Below, in pieces: positions 60,109-64,000 of a DNA stretch of 64,000 nucleotides (position 1 is the stretch's first letter; each line of letters begins with the position of its first letter). The position numbers were made by a program, and so were the translations under genes. The DNA comes from Streptococcus didelphis DSM 15616 (lineage in GTDB: Bacteria > Bacillota > Bacilli > Lactobacillales > Streptococcaceae): NCBI RefSeq assembly GCF_000380005.1, contig NZ_KB904189.1, forward strand, positions 186,001 through 250,000, given 5' to 3'. The notes beneath the pieces are model-generated. The model saw only the letters and a list, made by a program, of their open reading frames with translations, made no database searches and was not told where the DNA came from.

Positions 60109-60489
60109 ATGGAATACAAATTATTTACAGAATTTATTACCTTACAAGCTTTATTAAAAGAATTAAGTATTATCCAAAGTGGAGGAGCTGTTAAAAGCTT
60201 TTTAGAAGATACAGAAGTTCTTTTTAATGGTCAAGAAGAAAAACGAAGAGGGAAAAAAATAAGAGTAGGAGATGTCCTTTCTATTCCCTCTAAAGAAATT
60301 GAGATTAAGATCGTCAAACCTAGTGAAGAAGAACAAGTAATTTTTGCAGAAGAATTAACAGAAAAAAAACGTGTTGCTAGTCTTGTTAAGCAGATGAATC
60401 AAAAAAATAAGAAAAAGGGAAAGGTTGGATCAAAGCAAAGCACAAATAGATCCAAAGCTACTAGACCTGTTCGATTTCCCGGTACTTAA
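60109..60489 (+). CDS. rlbA: S4-domain ribosome maturation protein RlbA (YaaA of B. subtilis)
   Basis: 126 residues from ATG 60109, with GGAG at 60099-60102; an earlier ATG at 60097 overlaps the ribosome site and is unlikely. Core S4 RNA-binding unit [10 protein letters not shown] ... S-G-G-A-V-K-S-F-L; basic C-terminal tail. Two bases before recF, the usual dnaN/recF-region arrangement. Not related to the YaaA at 471. Confidence 0.92.
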   Translation: MEYKLFTEFITLQALLKELSIIQSGGAVKSFLEDTEVLFNGQEEKRRGKKIRVGDVLSIPSKEIEIKIVKPSEEEQVIFAEELTEKKRVASLVKQMNQKNKKKGKVGSKQSTNRSKATRPVRFPGT

Positions 60490-60491
60490 GA

Positions 60492-61586
60492 ATGTGGATT
60501 AAAGAGTTAGAGTTAAAGAACTATAGGAATTATGAAGATATCAAAGTAGAATTTTCTCCAAGTCTGAATGTTTTTATTGGCGACAATGCACAAGGAAAAA
60601 CAAATTTCTTAGAAGCTATCTACTTTATTGCTCTGACAAGAAGCCATCGAACACGTTCAGATAAGGAACTCATTCGATTCTCTGAAAATAATTTGTTCTT
60701 ATCAGGGAAAATAAACCGTTTAAATGGAAGTTTACAGTTAGATATTTCTTTATCGGACAAAGGAAGAATTACTAAAATAAATTCTTTGAAGCAAGCTAAA
60801 CTTTCTGATTATATTGGTTCAATGATGGTTGTTCTTTTCGCTCCCGAAGATTTACAGCTTGTAAAAGGCGCACCAAGCCTCAGACGTAAATTCATTGATA
60901 TTGATTTAGGGCAAATAAGACCTGTTTATTTATCAAATTTATCTCAATATAATCATGTTCTAAAGCAAAGGAATGCTTATTTAAAGACAGCATCAACTAT
61001 TAATTCGGATTTTCTCGCTGTTTTAGATGAACAATTAGCTTCTTATGGAAGCCGTGTTATTGAACAAAGAATTAATTTTATTAAAAACCTAGGGAAAGAA
61101 GCTAGTAAACATCATTTTTCAATTTCTAACCAATTAGAAAAACTAACAATCAATTATCAATCTTCTTTTTCATTAGAAGAAGGAAAAACCATCAAGGAAC
61201 AATTTATTGCAGATCTTTTGAAAAATAGACAAAGAGATATCTTTCGAAAAAATACTAGCCTTGGACCCCATCGAGATGATATAGAATTTTACATAAATGA
61301 TATGAATGCTAATTTTGCAAGTCAAGGTCAGCATCGAAGTTTAATTCTATCTTTAAAAATGGCAGAGATAAGTCTGATGAAGGAAATAAGTGGAGATAAT
61401 CCTATTCTTTTACTGGACGATGTAATGAGTGAACTTGATAATACACGTCAAACGAAGCTCCTTGAGACTATTATTACAGAGAATGTTCAAACCTTTATTA
61501 CAACAACCAGTTTAGAACATCTTTCTAAATTACCAGACTCTATTAAAACATTCAGGGTAAATCAGGGAACAATAAAAGCAGACTAA
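60492..61586 (+). CDS. recF: DNA replication and repair protein RecF
   Basis: 364 residues. Walker A G30-D-N-A-Q-G-K-T-N38, signature [10 protein letters not shown], Walker [13 protein letters not shown]. Loads RecA at gaps with RecO and RecR. Operon with rlbA; terminator follows. Placement near guaB supports proximity to oriC. Confidence 0.97.
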   Translation: MWIKELELKNYRNYEDIKVEFSPSLNVFIGDNAQGKTNFLEAIYFIALTRSHRTRSDKELIRFSENNLFLSGKINRLNGSLQLDISLSDKGRITKINSLKQAKLSDYIGSMMVVLFAPEDLQLVKGAPSLRRKFIDIDLGQIRPVYLSNLSQYNHVLKQRNAYLKTASTINSDFLAVLDEQLASYGSRVIEQRINFIKNLGKEASKHHFSISNQLEKLTINYQSSFSLEEGKTIKEQFIADLLKNRQRDIFRKNTSLGPHRDDIEFYINDMNANFASQGQHRSLILSLKMAEISLMKEISGDNPILLLDDVMSELDNTRQTKLLETIITENVQTFITTTSLEHLSKLPDSIKTFRVNQGTIKAD

Positions 61587-61604
61587 GAGCCTGCTAATAA
61601 AGAT

Positions 61605-61637
61605 AAAGAAGCTTCTACAAATTAGAAGCCTCTTTTT
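61605..61637. terminator. Terminator after recF
   Basis: GCTTCTA / TAGAAGC stem extended by A-T pairs, loop CAAAT, TTTTT tail on the + strand. Confidence 0.75.
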
Positions 61638-61662
61638 AATATCTCTAAACTATGATAAAAGC

Positions 61663-62526
61663 TTAAGATTTTACAATCCCTAGTAAAACAGCTCCAATTA
61701 CAAAACAAATGATTCCAATGATTACCCACTTCATCTCTTTCTTAGTTTTTACCTCACCTAGGAATAAAATCCCTCCTACAATTGAAATAATAACTCCTAA
61801 TTGAGAAAAGCTAAATGCGATTGCTAGTCCAGCATTAGAAGCTGCTAATAGCATGAAGAGATTTCCTATTCCCCACAATAGGCCAACTAGACTATTTTTT
61901 ACAACATAGGGATCAAAACTTAATTTAAAGGACATAAAGAAGCTTGCTCCAACTACCATCCCTACAGCCATTGGTAATAAAACTGAAATTAAATCAAATT
62001 TCATAATGTTATTAAAGAGAACAACATAGGAAACATAACCTATAGTTGAATAGGTTAAAGCTCTAAACCCTTTAGAATATTGATACAATTGATGTTTCTC
62101 ATTATTATCATGATCTTGTTTACTTGAAAAATAAAAACCTATAATAAGCAGTATTAAGGCAGTCGTTCCCAAAATAAACTGATAGGATTTTGTCCACTCA
62201 TGGAAGACAAGAACTCCAATAAGACTTCCTAAAATTAATTGAAAACCACTAGATAAAGGATTTCCAACAGATACTCCCATATATTTCATTGCCTGAAACT
62301 GACCTGTTTGACCAATTGACCACAGAAAGCCTCCTAAAATACCGAAAATCCATAAATTCACTGTCATTTCTGGTCTAGCAATTATCCAGACAAGAAGAGC
62401 AAAAAATAAGGCTCCTAAAGTCATGCCAAAAGTTTGTTGACTAGGTTTACCACCAATTTTATTACTAACAAAACCAATGCTACCCCAGGCAAACATCGGT
62501 ACTAGTGCATATAAAATACCTTCCAA
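61663..62526 (-). CDS. GRP-family sugar uptake protein (glucose uptake-like)
   Basis: 287 residues, ten helices of the DMT superfamily. Start taken at TTG 62524-62526 (M-E-G-I-L-Y-A-L-V-P-M-F-A-W-G), because GGGAG lies seven bases upstream; a longer frame from 62568 would run through the leader hairpin. The motifs F-A-W-G-S-I-G-F-V-S-N-K and G-Q-T-G-Q-F-Q-A-M are family-specific. Related to GlcU/RbsU of Lactobacillales; the sugar is not certain. Confidence 0.88.
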   Translation of the reverse strand: MEGILYALVPMFAWGSIGFVSNKIGGKPSQQTFGMTLGALFFALLVWIIARPEMTVNLWIFGILGGFLWSIGQTGQFQAMKYMGVSVGNPLSSGFQLILGSLIGVLVFHEWTKSYQFILGTTALILLIIGFYFSSKQDHDNNEKHQLYQYSKGFRALTYSTIGYVSYVVLFNNIMKFDLISVLLPMAVGMVVGASFFMSFKLSFDPYVVKNSLVGLLWGIGNLFMLLAASNAGLAIAFSFSQLGVIISIVGGILFLGEVKTKKEMKWVIIGIICFVIGAVLLGIVKS

Positions 62527-62549
62527 AATAAATCTCCCTTTTACAAAAA

Positions 62550-62578
62550 CTTTACAGTTAATTGACATCGCTGTAAAG
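62550..62578 (-). promoter_or_regulatory. Hairpin next to the ribosome site of the sugar-uptake gene
   Basis: On the − strand CTTTACAG-N13-CTGTAAAG followed by TTTTTG, ending 10 bases before the ribosome site. It looks like an attenuator or operator. Its loop and right arm repeat the motif of the 41728-41765 palindrome. Confidence 0.55.
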
Positions 62579-62713
62579 AATATTTATTAACTATTATTTT
62601 ATTTATGATTTCTCATAACGGTTATTATATCTGAAAATTAAGATTAAAACAAGCCTATTTACTCACTTAAACTATCTATATAACATTACTTTTTTTAAAA
62701 GCTATAAGACAGT

Positions 62714-62768
62714 AAAAAGCCATAAAGCTTTTTAAAGGAAAATTTCCTTTGATAAAAAGTTTTATGGC
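62714..62768 (-). terminator. Terminator of guaB
   Basis: Nested stems GCCATAAA/TTTATGGC and AAAGGAAA/TTTCCTTT, then TTTTTAC on the − strand, just behind the guaB stop. Confidence 0.88.
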
Positions 62769-62776
62769 CTCAATTA

Positions 62777-64000
<1,224 letters not shown>

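Overview
The window is an A+T-rich stretch of a Streptococcus chromosome, most likely from the pyogenic group. The protein families and their order (yaaA, nrdG/nrdD, ruvX, spxA, recA, cinA, tag, ruvA, lmrP, mutL, mutS, argR, argS, aspS, hisS, rpmF/rpmG, rpsD, dnaC, rplI, gdpP, mnmG, mnmA, sdaA, ecf, pgsA, rodZ, M16 pair, rlbA, recF, guaB) match, from memory, the end of the chromosome that runs up to the replication origin in S. pyogenes and relatives. The right end (recF, guaB) should therefore lie a few kb from oriC. I cannot name the species.

Layout. 1-7.6 kb: a VOC protein cut by the window edge, YaaA, a cluster of DnaA boxes, the anaerobic ribonucleotide reductase pair nrdG/nrdD with a decayed oxidoreductase between them, and a GT-C-like membrane protein. 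A pair of NrdR boxes 32 bp apart sits on the nrdD promoter. 7.7-12.2 kb: DUF1292, RuvX, IreB, SpxA, RecA and CinA; cinA has a near-consensus competence (SigX/ComX) cin-box. 12.2-15.6 kb: a cassette read as one operon from a perfect cin-box. It has a tiny peptide, a small membrane peptide, an ABC ATPase, a large permease, a mini M50 zinc protease and a small secreted protein. Several members are broken by one-base indels, mostly in homopolymers. 15.6-24.1 kb: DNA repair and recombination genes (tag, ruvA, mutL, mutS), an MFS exporter, YlbF and ArgR. 24.1-32.1 kb: argS, three tandem YitT paralogues, aspS and hisS.

32.1-41.6 kb: zinc-independent L32 and L33, an XRE membrane regulator, a DUF368 protein, a Nudix hydrolase, a PadR-DUF1700-DUF4097 operon with paired operator-like repeats, a DUF1304 protein, a YhgE/Pip exporter divergent from its likely TetR regulator, and rpsD with a structured leader. 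41.7-50 kb: Veg, replicative helicase, L9, GdpP, MnmG, MarC and MnmA. 50.2-64 kb: two-subunit L-serine dehydratase, a HAD phosphatase, a secreted transglycosylase-like protein, the ECF energising module, PgsA, RodZ, two M16 proteins, RlbA, RecF, a GRP-family sugar transporter and the start of guaB.

Most genes are housekeeping and intact. The least explained parts are the competence-linked peptide/ABC/protease cassette, the structured leaders of hisS, mnmG and mnmA, the DnaA-box cluster, and a roughly 20-base motif shared by a 38-bp perfect palindrome and a hairpin 21 kb away. I see no rRNA, tRNA, CRISPR array, prophage or complete insertion sequence.
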